A stretch of 48,176 nucleotides of DNA from Betaproteobacteria bacterium RIFCSPLOWO2_02_FULL_63_19 (GTDB lineage: Bacteria > Pseudomonadota > Gammaproteobacteria > Burkholderiales > SG8-39). The position numbers and the translations under genes were made by a program. Below are positions 8,656 to 17,872 of this stretch, piece after piece (position 1 is the first letter of the stretch; every line of letters begins with the position of its first letter). The notes under the pieces were generated by a model. It was not told where the DNA came from and ran no database searches. It saw only the letters and a program-made list of their open reading frames with translations. Location: the NCBI GenBank assembly GCA_001770415.1, contig MEQX01000008.1, forward strand, positions 1 to 48,176, in the 5' to 3' direction.

Positions 8656-10374
8656 ATGCTGACCAAGCTCACGATCCGCAATTTCAAGCTGTTCGAGAAC
8701 GTCGAGATCGAACTCGGCGAACGCGTCGTGCTCATCGGCCCCAACAATGCCGGCAAGACTTCGGCCTTGCAGGCGCTCGCCCTATGGGACGTGGGGACGA
8801 AACGCTGGCTGGAAAAGCGCGGCGGCGGCGCGGTGCCCGAGAAACGGCCGGGCGTGACCATCAACCGGCGCGACCTGATCGCCGTGCCGGTCCCCGTGGC
8901 CAATCTCCTCTGGCGCGATCTGCACGTCCGCGAGGGCAGCCGCACGGACGGCAAGACCCGCACGCAGAACGTGCTGGTCGAGATCGGCGTCGAGGGCGTG
9001 GACCAGGGCAAGACCTGGGCGTGCGGGCTGGAATTCGATTACGCGAACGAAGAGTCCTTCTACTGCCGGCCGCTGCGCGCCGCCGATGCCCAGCGCACGG
9101 AAGTGCCGGCGCATCTTGCCGAGCTTCGCCTGGCCTACCTGCCGCCGATGTCCGGCCTTGCGCCCCGCGAAGACCGGCTGGAGATGGGTACGATCAACGT
9201 CCGGCTCGGCGAGGGGCGCACGGCAGAGGTGCTGCGTAACCTGTGCTGGCAGGTGCATGAATCCGATAACGGACCGAAGAAGTGGCAGCGCATCGCCGAG
9301 CGGATCGAAGCGCTGTTCGGCGCCAGGCTCAACGAGCCGCGTTATATCAAGGAGCGCGGCGAGGTCGTCATGGACTACCGCACGCGCGACGGGATCACGC
9401 TCGATCTGTCGGCGAGCGGGCGCGGCCAGCAGCAGACGCTGCTCCTGCTCGCGCACATGGCCGTGCATCCCGGCGCGGTGCTGCTGCTCGACGAACCCGA
9501 CGCGCACCTGGAGATCCTGCGCCAGCGGCAGATCTATCAAGTGCTCACCGATCAGGCGGGCGAGACGGGTAGCCAGATCATCGCCGCCAGTCATTCGGAA
9601 GTCATCCTCAACGAGGCGGCCGATCGCGACATGGTAATCGCCTTCGTCGGCCAGCCGCACCGCATCGACGACCGGGGCAGCCAGGTGCTCAAGGCGCTGC
9701 GCGACATCGGGTTCGAGCATTACTACCTCGCCGAAGAGTCAGGCTGGGTGCTGTATCTCGAAGGCTCGACCGATCTCGCCATGCTGCGCGCCTTTGCCAT
9801 CGCGTTGAATCACCCGGCGCGGCAGGCTCTAGACCGGCCGTTCGTGCACTACGTCGCTAACCAGCCGCGCAAGGCGCAGGAGCATTTCCACGCCTTGCGC
9901 GAGGCCAAGAAGGACCTCGCCGGCATCGCCATTTACGACCGGCTGGACTCGAACCTGCCGGACGATCCCAGGCTCGTGCAGAGGATGTGGACGCGGCGCG
10001 AACTGGAGAACTATCTGTGCCAGCGGGAGACGCTGCTCGCCTATGCCGAAGAGCACGGGCGCAGACAGCAGGGCGACCTCTTCGGCGCGGCGTGGCGCAA
10101 GGCCATGGACGAGGCGATCCAGCAGGTCGAAAACGCCTTGCGGACCTTGGGCAAGGACCCGTGGAGCGCGGACATCAAGGCGAGCGACGAATTCCTCGAT
10201 CCACTGTTCAAGCAGTTCTACAAGACGTTCGATCTGCCCGATTTCATGAGCAAGACGGACTACCACGCGCTGGCTGCTTTCGTTTCCGCGGGGGCGATCG
10301 ACCCGGAAATCGGCCAAGCGCTCGACGCCATCGTCGCCGCGGCCAGCGCGGCCAAAGCGCGAGGGGCCGCGTGA
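8656..10374 (+). CDS. OLD-like AAA/ABC ATPase with Toprim-like C-terminus, between mod and res
   Basis: This 572-residue protein begins MLTKLTIRNFKLFENVEIEL, the usual N-terminus of RecF/OLD-type ATPases. Walker A GPNNAGKT is at 28-35, an ABC signature-like SASGRGQQQ at 252-260, Walker B LLLDEPDAH with D279-E280, and the switch His H313 in ASHSE. The C-terminal part has Toprim-like acidic clusters: E369 in YLEGSTD, and D428 and D431 in IYDRLD. OLD nucleases have this architecture. The gene starts 4 bases after mod ends and overlaps res by 1 base, so the three are one operon. It may add nuclease or regulatory activity to the restriction system. Whether the Toprim site is active is uncertain because the second motif is DxxD and not DxD. 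Confidence 0.85.
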   Translation: MLTKLTIRNFKLFENVEIELGERVVLIGPNNAGKTSALQALALWDVGTKRWLEKRGGGAVPEKRPGVTINRRDLIAVPVPVANLLWRDLHVREGSRTDGKTRTQNVLVEIGVEGVDQGKTWACGLEFDYANEESFYCRPLRAADAQRTEVPAHLAELRLAYLPPMSGLAPREDRLEMGTINVRLGEGRTAEVLRNLCWQVHESDNGPKKWQRIAERIEALFGARLNEPRYIKERGEVVMDYRTRDGITLDLSASGRGQQQTLLLLAHMAVHPGAVLLLDEPDAHLEILRQRQIYQVLTDQAGETGSQIIAASHSEVILNEAADRDMVIAFVGQPHRIDDRGSQVLKALRDIGFEHYYLAEESGWVLYLEGSTDLAMLRAFAIALNHPARQALDRPFVHYVANQPRKAQEHFHALREAKKDLAGIAIYDRLDSNLPDDPRLVQRMWTRRELENYLCQRETLLAYAEEHGRRQQGDLFGAAWRKAMDEAIQQVENALRTLGKDPWSADIKASDEFLDPLFKQFYKTFDLPDFMSKTDYHALAAFVSAGAIDPEIGQALDAIVAAASAAKARGAA

Positions 10375-13211
10375 TGCGCAAGACCACCATCGACCGGCTC
10401 ATCATCAACTCGCCCTTCGAGGAGCCGCAGCGGCACTGGCGCTACGAGCGCGAGACGCGCACGTTTGATCTGGCCGAAGGGCGCCGCCCGGCGGGCTACG
10501 TCGTCGCTTCCGGGGAATCCAAAGCCTTCGACGATCCCGGCATCTTCGTGGAGATCCCGCTGGTCAACCGGATCCGCCCGCGCGTGATCGCCTGGCGCGA
10601 GGCGGGCTATCCGGGCGTCACCAGCATCACCAAGCGGCTGCTCGATCACTGGTGCAACCCGGAGGAGTTCGACGCGCGGCGGTTCTTCTTCTGCCAGTTG
10701 GAAGCGGTGGAGACGCTCATCTGGCTCGCGGAGGCGCCCGCGGCCGAGCGCGTCGGCATCGAGATACCCGGCGACGGCGGCGCGTTCGCGCGCCAGTGCT
10801 GCAAGATGGCGACCGGCTCGGGCAAGACCATCGTAATGGCGATGGTGACCGCCTGGCAGCTCCTCAACAAGGTGGCGAACCCGCAGGACGCGCGTTTTTC
10901 CCGCAACGTGCTGGTCATCGCACCGGGCCTGACCGTGAAGAGCCGGCTGGCGGTGCTGGAGCCAGCGGGCCTGGGCAATTACTACGAGGCGTTCAACGTC
11001 GTGCCCTCGGCCCTGCTGGACAACCTGCGGCAGGGCAAGGTGCTCATCCGCAACTGGCACGCGCTCGCCTGGGACAGCGAGGAGCAGATCAGGAAGCGCA
11101 AGAGCGTGGACAAGCGCGGCGCGAAGAGCGACGAAGCCTATACCCGCGAGGTGCTGGGCGAAATGGCCGGCGCGCACAACCTGCTGGTGATCAATGACGA
11201 AGCGCACCATGCCTGGCGCGTCAACTGGGAAGCGGAGGGCAAGTATCTGCGCGCCCGCGACCTGAAGGACAGCGCCGAGGAAGCGACCGTCTGGATCGGT
11301 GGGCTGGATCGGCTGCACCGCTCGCGGGGGATTCTCAAGTGCTACGACTTCTCCGCGACGCCGTTCACGCCTTCGGGCAAGAAGAGCAGCGAGGAGGCGC
11401 TGTTCGGCTGGATTGTGAGCGACTTCGGCCTGAACGACGCCATCGAGTCGGGGCTCGTGAAGACCCCGCGCGTGGTGGTGCGAGACGACGCCGTGCCCGA
11501 CGCGCGGACCTACAAGTCGCGGCTCTACCACATCTACAACGACCCGGACGTAAAGGACGATCTGAACCGGCGCGCGCAGCCGGAAGAGCCGCTGCCCGAC
11601 CTGGTGCTGAACGCCTATTACCTGCTGGGCTACGACTGGCGAGAGGCGTGGAAAACATGGCAGAAGGCGGGCCTGCCCACGCCGCCCGTGATGATCACCG
11701 TGTGCAACCGCACCGAGACAGCCGCGCGCGTGAAGCACGCCTTCGATTCCAGGCGCATCCACATCGACGAACTGTGCGACCCGGAGCGCGTGCTGCACAT
11801 CGACTCGAGGGTGCTGGACGAGGCCGAGGCGCAGGAGGAGCCTGCCACACCCGTGGACGAGCTCGGCGAGAACGGCGACGAAGCGGAAAACGACGCACTG
11901 GTCGAGCGCAAGCTGACCAAGGCCGAGCAGGCGGAGCGGTTGCGCCAGGTCGTGGACACGGTCGGCAAGGCCGGCCAGCCCGGAGAGAAGATCCAGAACG
12001 TCATCTCCGTCGGGATGCTCTCCGAAGGCTGGGACGCCAAGACCGTGACTCACGTCATGGGGCTGCGGGCCTTTACCAGTCAGTTGCTCTGCGAGCAGGT
12101 GGTGGGGCGCGGCCTGCGGCGCACCTCCTACGAGCTGAACCCGGAGTCGAAGCTATTCGACGCCGAATACGTCAACATCTTCGGCGTGCCCTTCACCTTC
12201 CTGCCGCACGAGGGCGGGCAGGACGGTCCGCCGCCGCCGCCGTCCCCGAAGACCGCCGTGGAGGCCGACCCGGCCAAGGCCGAGTTGGAGATCCGCTGGC
12301 CGAACGTGGTGCGCATCGACCGCGTCTTTCAGCCCGCGTTGACCCTCGACTGGTCGAAGGCCCGGACGCTGGAACTGGATGCCGCGCAGACTGCGCAGGT
12401 GGCGGAGCTCGCGCCGATTCTTGAAGGCAAGCCGGACGTGACCAAGATCAACCGCATCGAGTTGGAGCGGCTGGCGCGGGAATTCCGAGCCCAGCGCATC
12501 ATTTTCGAGACGGCGCGCGACGTGTTCGACCAGATGAAACACACATGGCAGGGCAACCGCGAGGTGCTGCTGGCGCAATTGGTGAAGATTGTCGAGCAGT
12601 TCATCCGGTCCCACCGCATCTCGATTTCGCCGCCGCTGTTTTACCAGGACGAACTGCGCCGCCGGCTCATCATCACGCTCAACATGTCGCGGGTGGTCCA
12701 GCACGTCTGGGAGGCAGTGCGGCAGGAGAACACCGAGCGCCTCACGCCGGTGTTCGACCGCGACCATCCGGTCCGCGCCACCGGCGACATGCGTACCTGG
12801 TACACGGGCAAGCCATGCGAGCGCACCCGCAAGTCGCACATCAACGTCTGCGTCTACGACAGCACCTGGGAGGCGTCGGATGCATTCGCGCTAGACGAGA
12901 GCGACACAGTCGCCGCCTGGGTGAAGAACGATCATCTGGGTTTCGAGGTGCTCTACGTTTACCGCGGCGTCGTGCGCAAGTACCGGCCCGATTTCCTCGT
13001 GCGCCTCGCCAGCGGCGACATGCTCGTGCTGGAGACGAAGGGCCAGGACACCGAGCAGGACAAGGTCAAGCGCCGCTATCTGGATGAGTGGACGCAGGCG
13101 GTGAACGCGCACGGAGGCTTCGGGCGGTGGCGGTTCGCCGCGGCGACGAATCCGGGAGAGATTCGGGACATTCTGATGCAAGGCGCGGAAGCAGCCCCGG
13201 CGAGGACGTAG
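10374..13211 (+). CDS. res: Type III-like restriction subunit (Res): SF2 helicase/translocase with PD-ExK nuclease
   Basis: The ATG at 10374 overlaps the stop of the ATPase gene (TGATG), giving 945 residues. Helicase motifs are complete: Walker A ATGSGKT at 146-152, DEAH at 275-278, SATPF as motif III, and QVVGRGLRR as motif VI. A C-terminal endonuclease core of PD-(D/E)xK type is visible as P872-D873 and E887-T-K889 in YRPDF...LVLETKG. This is the domain order of type III Res subunits, which translocate or switch along DNA by ATP hydrolysis and cut after meeting a second complex. An acidic, low-complexity linker (about 490-520) and a proline run (PPPPPP) before the last third are probable hinges. 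All catalytic residues appear intact. Confidence 0.9.
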   Translation: MRKTTIDRLIINSPFEEPQRHWRYERETRTFDLAEGRRPAGYVVASGESKAFDDPGIFVEIPLVNRIRPRVIAWREAGYPGVTSITKRLLDHWCNPEEFDARRFFFCQLEAVETLIWLAEAPAAERVGIEIPGDGGAFARQCCKMATGSGKTIVMAMVTAWQLLNKVANPQDARFSRNVLVIAPGLTVKSRLAVLEPAGLGNYYEAFNVVPSALLDNLRQGKVLIRNWHALAWDSEEQIRKRKSVDKRGAKSDEAYTREVLGEMAGAHNLLVINDEAHHAWRVNWEAEGKYLRARDLKDSAEEATVWIGGLDRLHRSRGILKCYDFSATPFTPSGKKSSEEALFGWIVSDFGLNDAIESGLVKTPRVVVRDDAVPDARTYKSRLYHIYNDPDVKDDLNRRAQPEEPLPDLVLNAYYLLGYDWREAWKTWQKAGLPTPPVMITVCNRTETAARVKHAFDSRRIHIDELCDPERVLHIDSRVLDEAEAQEEPATPVDELGENGDEAENDALVERKLTKAEQAERLRQVVDTVGKAGQPGEKIQNVISVGMLSEGWDAKTVTHVMGLRAFTSQLLCEQVVGRGLRRTSYELNPESKLFDAEYVNIFGVPFTFLPHEGGQDGPPPPPSPKTAVEADPAKAELEIRWPNVVRIDRVFQPALTLDWSKARTLELDAAQTAQVAELAPILEGKPDVTKINRIELERLAREFRAQRIIFETARDVFDQMKHTWQGNREVLLAQLVKIVEQFIRSHRISISPPLFYQDELRRRLIITLNMSRVVQHVWEAVRQENTERLTPVFDRDHPVRATGDMRTWYTGKPCERTRKSHINVCVYDSTWEASDAFALDESDTVAAWVKNDHLGFEVLYVYRGVVRKYRPDFLVRLASGDMLVLETKGQDTEQDKVKRRYLDEWTQAVNAHGGFGRWRFAAATNPGEIRDILMQGAEAAPART

Positions 13212-13248
13212 CGCTTGCTACAGATCGCACCGCTGATCTGTTGATGTA

Positions 13249-13926
13249 ATGGCATTCCACCCCATTGCGTTGCCCGCCAGCACCCCGCCTATCGTCCAGA
13301 GCGTTATTACCGGGGCGGTCCAACCTTTCCTTTCGGACGTACATGCAATGCTGCTGCTTCCGCTCGACGGCTCGCTTCCGGACGTGGGATGCAATCTCGC
13401 CATCGCGGAAGTACTGCTCGCGGCGATTGGCGGCGTGTCCGCCGTGCTGTATGCAACCGAGGGAGGAACCGGAGCGGCCTTTCAAGGATTCCTGCGCGGC
13501 TACTATCCATGGGACGCAGAGCCTGACCGTGAGAACCCCGTGCGCGATCCTACTGAAGGCGCTCGCATTCTCTACATGGAGTATCGCAACCCGCTCGCGC
13601 ACGCAGCCGGCGTATCCGTGTTTTCTGAAGGCTTCGGCAAAGACGCGCAGCGGGTATATCGACCCCGAGAGCACGGACTGATGATTCGACGCATCGCAAT
13701 TGCAGACGATGCGCGCCCCGGTCGCGGCTTAACAGAGCATCGACTGCTCGAATTGGAATCAGAGCCGGCCCGGCCAGGTTGGTTGTCTGCTACTTTGGCG
13801 AGCGATGGTTCAACGCGAATACTGACGGTCGAAGCGCTTTACTGGGGATTTCGCGCAGCGGTCCGGCGCTTATGTGGGGATGCGGCGAAGATGGACGAAG
13901 CCAAGCGATTTTTCGGCGTCAGATGA
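13249..13926 (+). CDS. unrecognised 225-residue protein after the restriction operon
   Basis: I do not recognise a family. The product begins MAFHPIALPASTPPIVQSVI and has a hydrophobic, glycine/alanine-rich stretch around residues 48-75 (LAIAEVLLAAIGGVSAVLYA) that may be a buried helix and not a true membrane segment. The C-terminus is ordinary and soluble. No ribosome site is seen before the ATG, and an alternative start is possible. It lies 37 bases after res on the same strand, so it may be read from the same transcript. Composition and codon use look coding. A role as extra component of the defence island or as cargo is only inferred from position. Confidence 0.55.
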   Translation: MAFHPIALPASTPPIVQSVITGAVQPFLSDVHAMLLLPLDGSLPDVGCNLAIAEVLLAAIGGVSAVLYATEGGTGAAFQGFLRGYYPWDAEPDRENPVRDPTEGARILYMEYRNPLAHAAGVSVFSEGFGKDAQRVYRPREHGLMIRRIAIADDARPGRGLTEHRLLELESEPARPGWLSATLASDGSTRILTVEALYWGFRAAVRRLCGDAAKMDEAKRFFGVR

Positions 13927-14138
13927 TTATTGCGAAGGCAACTTCCGGGGCAACACGGCGGTTCCAAAGAATCGATAGGCGAATCTCGCTGCTGGCCAGG
14001 TCCCCGTCTTATTCAGCTGCCGCCTGAGGACTCGCAGCAGCCATCCAAATTTCCGAACGGCAAGTTCGGTTTCGCCTATAGCGCCATTGATCGGGCTATT
14101 GAGCAACTCATTATTTTTGATCACGAATCGCTGAGTTT

Positions 14139-14486
14139 ATGCCGATAATAGAACATGTTCACAATTCTGAAATTCGAGTCACGGGTGATTACATGAGTGT
14201 CGTGCGCAAGAGCATTGAAGTTGAAGTCGTCGATATCAAGTTCGGGCGGAACGACGGAGCCGTGGGCTGGTTCGCATCGGCGCGAATCGTCGCAACCGAC
14301 CTGGACGGCCGCAAGGCCCATGGTTGGGTTCACCTCGTGAATACCACGCGAGGCTTGAAGATCGATCATGTCGACGCCTATGACGAGGTCGATCCGGAAT
14401 TGCTTCGATTTGTCGTGGCGACCCAGGGAGACGCCATCATCGCAGCGGTACGGGCGCAGTCCCTCGAATCGAGATTGGCGGCCTGA
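14139..14486 (+). CDS. unrecognised 115-residue (or 97-residue) protein
   Basis: This small frame has no recognised family. The core (residues 19-100) reads like a compact alpha/beta domain: VVRKSIEVEVVDIKFGR, AVGWFASARIVATDLDGRK, then VHLVNTTRGLKIDHVDAYDE and a final helix. A second in-frame ATG at 14193 with a weak GGGTGA before it may be the true start, because the ATG at 14139 has no ribosome site. It is followed by a 10-bp hairpin. The 212 bases before it (13927-14138) hold no gene I can support. Confidence 0.5.
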   Translation: MPIIEHVHNSEIRVTGDYMSVVRKSIEVEVVDIKFGRNDGAVGWFASARIVATDLDGRKAHGWVHLVNTTRGLKIDHVDAYDEVDPELLRFVVATQGDAIIAAVRAQSLESRLAA

Positions 14487-14503
14487 TCAAGGTCGTTTCG
14501 CCG

Positions 14504-14532
14504 GGGAGTCCCGCCAGCCCATCGGGACTCCC
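14504..14532. terminator. 10-bp hairpin between convergent genes
   Basis: Perfect arms GGGAGTCCCG (14504-14513) and CGGGACTCCC (14523-14532) enclose a 9-base loop. It lies between a plus-strand gene ending at 14486 and a minus-strand gene ending at 14589. There is no clear T-run, so it may stop transcription weakly from both sides or act as an mRNA end stabiliser. Confidence 0.5.
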
Positions 14533-14588
14533 GAAACCGCCGCCGCTCCGATGCAATGATCCCGGGGGAGGGTGGCGGTTTCGATCGA

Positions 14589-15752
14589 TTACAGGGGTCT
14601 TCCGGCACGACCCCAAAGCCGATCACTTGCGATCCGAGCGCCCTCGGCCATCGCGCGGAACTTGGCCCAGATGACCGTCGGGTGGACTTCGGGGTGATAG
14701 GTCGCCTGCGACGAAAAGCCGCAATCGGCTCCGGCGATCACGTTTTCCCTGCCGACAAGTCCGGCGAAGCGCGTGAGCCGCTCGGCGATGAGTTCCGGAT
14801 GTTCGACGATGTTGCTGGCATGCGTGATGACGCCCGGGATGATCGCCTTCCCCGACGGCAGCTTTACCGTCTCCCACAGGTGGTATTCGTGCTCGTGCCG
14901 GCAGTTCGCCGCTTCGAACGAATAGGCGCCCGCGTTCACCCGCAGTATGTGGTCGATCACATCCTTCAGGTCGGCTTCATGGATGCGGGGCCCCTCGTTG
15001 ATGCCGTAGCAGGTGTGGTAGCGGACTTTCTCCGGGGCGATGCCCCTCAGTGCGTGGTTGACGGCGTCGACGTACAGGTCCGCGCGACTGCGGCGCCGGC
15101 CCGCGTCGAGCTCCGGATCGCTGAAGACGTCGCTCAGGAAAGGGTCGTCGATCTGCAGCAGGAATCCGGCGTCGACGATCGCTTGATATTCGGTGCGCAG
15201 CGCCTCGCCGACCGCGTGGAAGTACTCCTCCTGCGTGGGGTAATACTCGTTGCGGCCGACGCCGCTGGGCGCCACGGCCGGCATGAAGACCGCTTCGTGT
15301 CTTGTCCCTGCGACGGCAGCCCCGAGGTTGTCGATATCGCGCTGCAGCGCCGCCTGTCCCCGGTAGATGACGGGGCCCGTGCATACCAGCGGCACCGTGG
15401 GCGCAATCGCGCCGCCGATCATCGCCTGCTTGAAGTATTCCGCGTAGTACTCGGGAAAAGCCGCCACTTCAGCCGCGAACAACTTGCGTCCCGCGCCGGG
15501 TCTTGCCTCGAAGCCGCCCAGGCGCTCGCGCACGTAGGTGAAGAAGCCGGGCTTGGACATTTCCCCGTCGGTGACGATATCGATGCCGCAGTCGCACTGT
15601 GTGTGTACCGCGTCTGCGACCGCGGCCCGCACGCGCGCGTCATATTCGTCGCGGTCAAACGTCTGTCCGCTCAGAATGAGTTTCATTCGATCGAGCAGGT
15701 CGGCGGGCCGCGGCAGGCTGCCGACGTGGGTCGTGAGGATTCGATTGTTCAC
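14589..15752 (-). CDS. MetE C-terminal-domain-like zinc methyltransferase/thiol transferase
   Basis: This 387-residue protein matches the C-terminal barrel of cobalamin-independent methionine synthase and its stand-alone relatives. The N-terminus ILTTHVGSLPRP is the typical opening. Likely zinc ligands are the His and Cys of YHTCYG and the Cys of ADCGFSS, with acidic residues of DIVTDGEMSKP nearby. It lacks the N-terminal half of MetE, so it is not a complete methionine synthase; relatives include core MetE enzymes and epoxyalkane:coenzyme M transferase-like proteins. A GTG start is chosen because AGGAG lies 9 bases upstream. It is divergent from iorA across 228 bases. The substrate is unknown. 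Confidence 0.8.
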   Translation of the reverse strand: MNNRILTTHVGSLPRPADLLDRMKLILSGQTFDRDEYDARVRAAVADAVHTQCDCGIDIVTDGEMSKPGFFTYVRERLGGFEARPGAGRKLFAAEVAAFPEYYAEYFKQAMIGGAIAPTVPLVCTGPVIYRGQAALQRDIDNLGAAVAGTRHEAVFMPAVAPSGVGRNEYYPTQEEYFHAVGEALRTEYQAIVDAGFLLQIDDPFLSDVFSDPELDAGRRRSRADLYVDAVNHALRGIAPEKVRYHTCYGINEGPRIHEADLKDVIDHILRVNAGAYSFEAANCRHEHEYHLWETVKLPSGKAIIPGVITHASNIVEHPELIAERLTRFAGLVGRENVIAGADCGFSSQATYHPEVHPTVIWAKFRAMAEGARIASDRLWGRAGRPL

Positions 15753-15980
15753 GAGATGGACTCCTTTTGGAGCAACGGCCGAGCAACTTGATTATCGCGC
15801 GGCGGAGGCCCCGCCGGGGAAACCCGGCGTTCAGCAGGGTTTCCCGACCGAATTGCTCATGATTGCGGCTATTCCGAAAGGTTTAACCCAGATCAAATTC
15901 CGGCGCCAAGTGTCTTCCAATACTGTCGTTTTTCTAAAAACCCGTCAAAATAGCGCACCAGCCCACCACGAGGGAACGTC
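15753..15980. promoter_or_regulatory. divergent intergenic region with a hairpin
   Basis: This 228-base region separates the MetE-like gene (minus) from iorA (plus) and should hold promoters for both. It contains an inverted repeat GGGAAACCC (15817-15825) / GGGTTTCCC (15837-15845) with an 11-base loop, and an AT-rich stretch at about 15850-15950 before iorA. I cannot place a convincing -35/-10 pair. The hairpin may be an operator or a leader structure. Confidence 0.4.
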
Positions 15981-17858
15981 ATGCAAGCAGCGCAGGAGGC
16001 GGCTGAGCAGCCGCAGCAGGTCCGGAAGGTCCGCCCGCTGACCGGAAACGAGGCGATCGCACGCGGTGCGTGGGAGGCGGGCGTACGCGTCGCCGCGGCC
16101 TATCCGGGCACACCGAGCACGGAAATTCTCGAGTCGCTGGGCAAGTACCCGGCCGATGAACTGCACGCGCAGTGGTCGACCAATGAAAAGGTCGCGCTCG
16201 ACGTGGCGATAGGGGCGTCATTCGCCGGGAGCCGCGCGCTGGCGGCGATGAAACATGTCGGCCTCAACGTCGCCGCGGACGCGTTCATGTCGCAGGCCTA
16301 TATCGGCGCAAACGGCGGCCTGGTTCTCGCCGTGTGCGACGATCCGGGCATTCACAGCTCGCAGAACGAGCAGGACACGCGCATCTACGGCCAGTTTGCG
16401 ACCGTGCCTGTGCTCGAACCGAGCAACGCCCAGGAAGCGCTCGACTTTACGCGGCTGGCATTCGATATCTCCGAGCAATTCGACACCATGGTCATCGTGC
16501 GCAGCACGACGCGCCTGTCGCACACCCGAAGCCCGGTCGCCCTGGGATCCCGCAGCGAACATCCGTCGCGCGGATTCCTGGAGAGCCCGGCAAAGAACGT
16601 CATGATCCCGGCGCACGCCAAGGTGCGGCACGTGGCGGTGCTCGAGCGCGAAACAAAGCTCAAGGAGTATCTGGAAACGGCGGCGATCAACCGCATCGAG
16701 GCCGGTGGCAAGGCGGGCAAGCCGACGGGCAAGCCAAGTTTCGGCGTCATCACCGCCGGCACCTGCTACCCCTACGTGCGAGAAGTGCTGCCAAACGCGA
16801 GCGTGCTCAAACTGGGCGCATCATGGCCGCTGCCCGAGGGGCTGCTGCGCCGGTTTTGCGAGTCGGTCGACCGCGTGCTGGTGGTCGAGGAACTCGAGCC
16901 CTTTATTGAAAGGGAAGCGCTTGCGCTGGGGCTGGCGGTCGAGGGCAAGCAGCACTTTCCGCGCGTCGGCGAATTCTCTCCGGAGATCCTGCGCGCCGGG
17001 TTCGAAAAGGCGGGCGTGCTCGAACCGCGCGACAAGCGCGCCGGCTGGACTCCCGAACCGCTGGCACGTCCGCCCGTGCTCTGCGCCGGCTGTCCGCATA
17101 CCTCGAGTTTCATGGCCGTACGGGCGTCGGGCGCTCGCGTGGCCGGGGACATCGGCTGCTATACGCTGGCCTGCCTGGATCCGCTGCGCGGCCTGGACAC
17201 CACGGTGTCGATGGGTTCCTCGATCGGCAACGCGATCGGAATGGCGGCGGCCGGCGACACCAAACCGGTGATGGCGACCATCGGCGATTCGACCTTCCTG
17301 CACGCTGGCATACCTTCGCTGATCAACGCGGTGTACAACCAGGCGAACATCACCGTGCTGCTGCTGGACAACCACATCACCGCGATGACCGGCGGGCAGG
17401 AACATCCGGGAACGGGCAAGACGCTGCGCGGCGACGAGGCACCCAAGGTCGATTACGAAGCACTGGTGCGCGCGATCGGCGTCAAATGGGTGCGCACGGT
17501 GGATTCCTACGATCTGGCGAATATGTACCAGGTATTGCGCGAAGCGATCGCGTACAAGGGCGTATCGGTGATCATTTCCGACCGGCCGTGCGTGCTGGAT
17601 CCGGTGAAGATCAAGGGGCCGGCGCTGCGGATCGCCAACGAGCAGTGCAACGCGTGCCAGTCGTGCATGAACCTGGGCTGTCCGGCGATGACCTGGGGCG
17701 AGGACACGTTCGAGGGGCGGCACAAGGTCAAGATCGACGAGTCGCTGTGCATCGGCTGCACCCTGTGCGCCCAGGTCTGCACGGTGGACTGCATCAAGCC
17801 CGTTGCCAACGCCGCGACCGGGCCGGGCGGCGCGCCATTGGTGCCGGTGAACCAGTGA
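15981..17858 (+). CDS. iorA: indolepyruvate:ferredoxin oxidoreductase, alpha subunit
   Basis: This 625-residue subunit oxidises aryl pyruvates (indolepyruvate, phenylpyruvate) to the aryl-acetyl-CoA with reduction of ferredoxin. The N-terminal domain begins TGNEAIARGAWEAGV; the TPP-binding half has ATIGDST and LLLDNHITAMTGG. The C-terminal ferredoxin-like domain has two cluster motifs: C556, C559, C562, C567 and C590, C593, C596, C600. GAGGGAA precedes the ATG. It is first in a five-gene run; iorB follows after 14 bases. In denitrifying aromatic degraders, such enzymes serve anaerobic phenylalanine and tryptophan breakdown, which feeds benzoyl-CoA or phenylacetyl-CoA. Oxygen lability is expected for the family. 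Confidence 0.92.
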   Translation: MQAAQEAAEQPQQVRKVRPLTGNEAIARGAWEAGVRVAAAYPGTPSTEILESLGKYPADELHAQWSTNEKVALDVAIGASFAGSRALAAMKHVGLNVAADAFMSQAYIGANGGLVLAVCDDPGIHSSQNEQDTRIYGQFATVPVLEPSNAQEALDFTRLAFDISEQFDTMVIVRSTTRLSHTRSPVALGSRSEHPSRGFLESPAKNVMIPAHAKVRHVAVLERETKLKEYLETAAINRIEAGGKAGKPTGKPSFGVITAGTCYPYVREVLPNASVLKLGASWPLPEGLLRRFCESVDRVLVVEELEPFIEREALALGLAVEGKQHFPRVGEFSPEILRAGFEKAGVLEPRDKRAGWTPEPLARPPVLCAGCPHTSSFMAVRASGARVAGDIGCYTLACLDPLRGLDTTVSMGSSIGNAIGMAAAGDTKPVMATIGDSTFLHAGIPSLINAVYNQANITVLLLDNHITAMTGGQEHPGTGKTLRGDEAPKVDYEALVRAIGVKWVRTVDSYDLANMYQVLREAIAYKGVSVIISDRPCVLDPVKIKGPALRIANEQCNACQSCMNLGCPAMTWGEDTFEGRHKVKIDESLCIGCTLCAQVCTVDCIKPVANAATGPGGAPLVPVNQ

Positions 17859-17872
17859 GGGGCCCCGCTTCC

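Noticed and set aside
10260..12053. 597-codon minus-strand frame opposite res
   Set aside because: It mirrors the restriction gene, whose helicase and nuclease motifs are complete; the antisense product has no domain.
12220..12245. Proline-codon run in res as a possible repeat or frameshift site
   Set aside because: It is a short CCG-rich linker between domains; the frame continues intact to the nuclease motif.
14556..15791. 411-codon plus-strand frame across the MetE-like gene
   Set aside because: The minus frame has the MetE-type N-terminus, zinc ligands and a ribosome site; the plus product has none.
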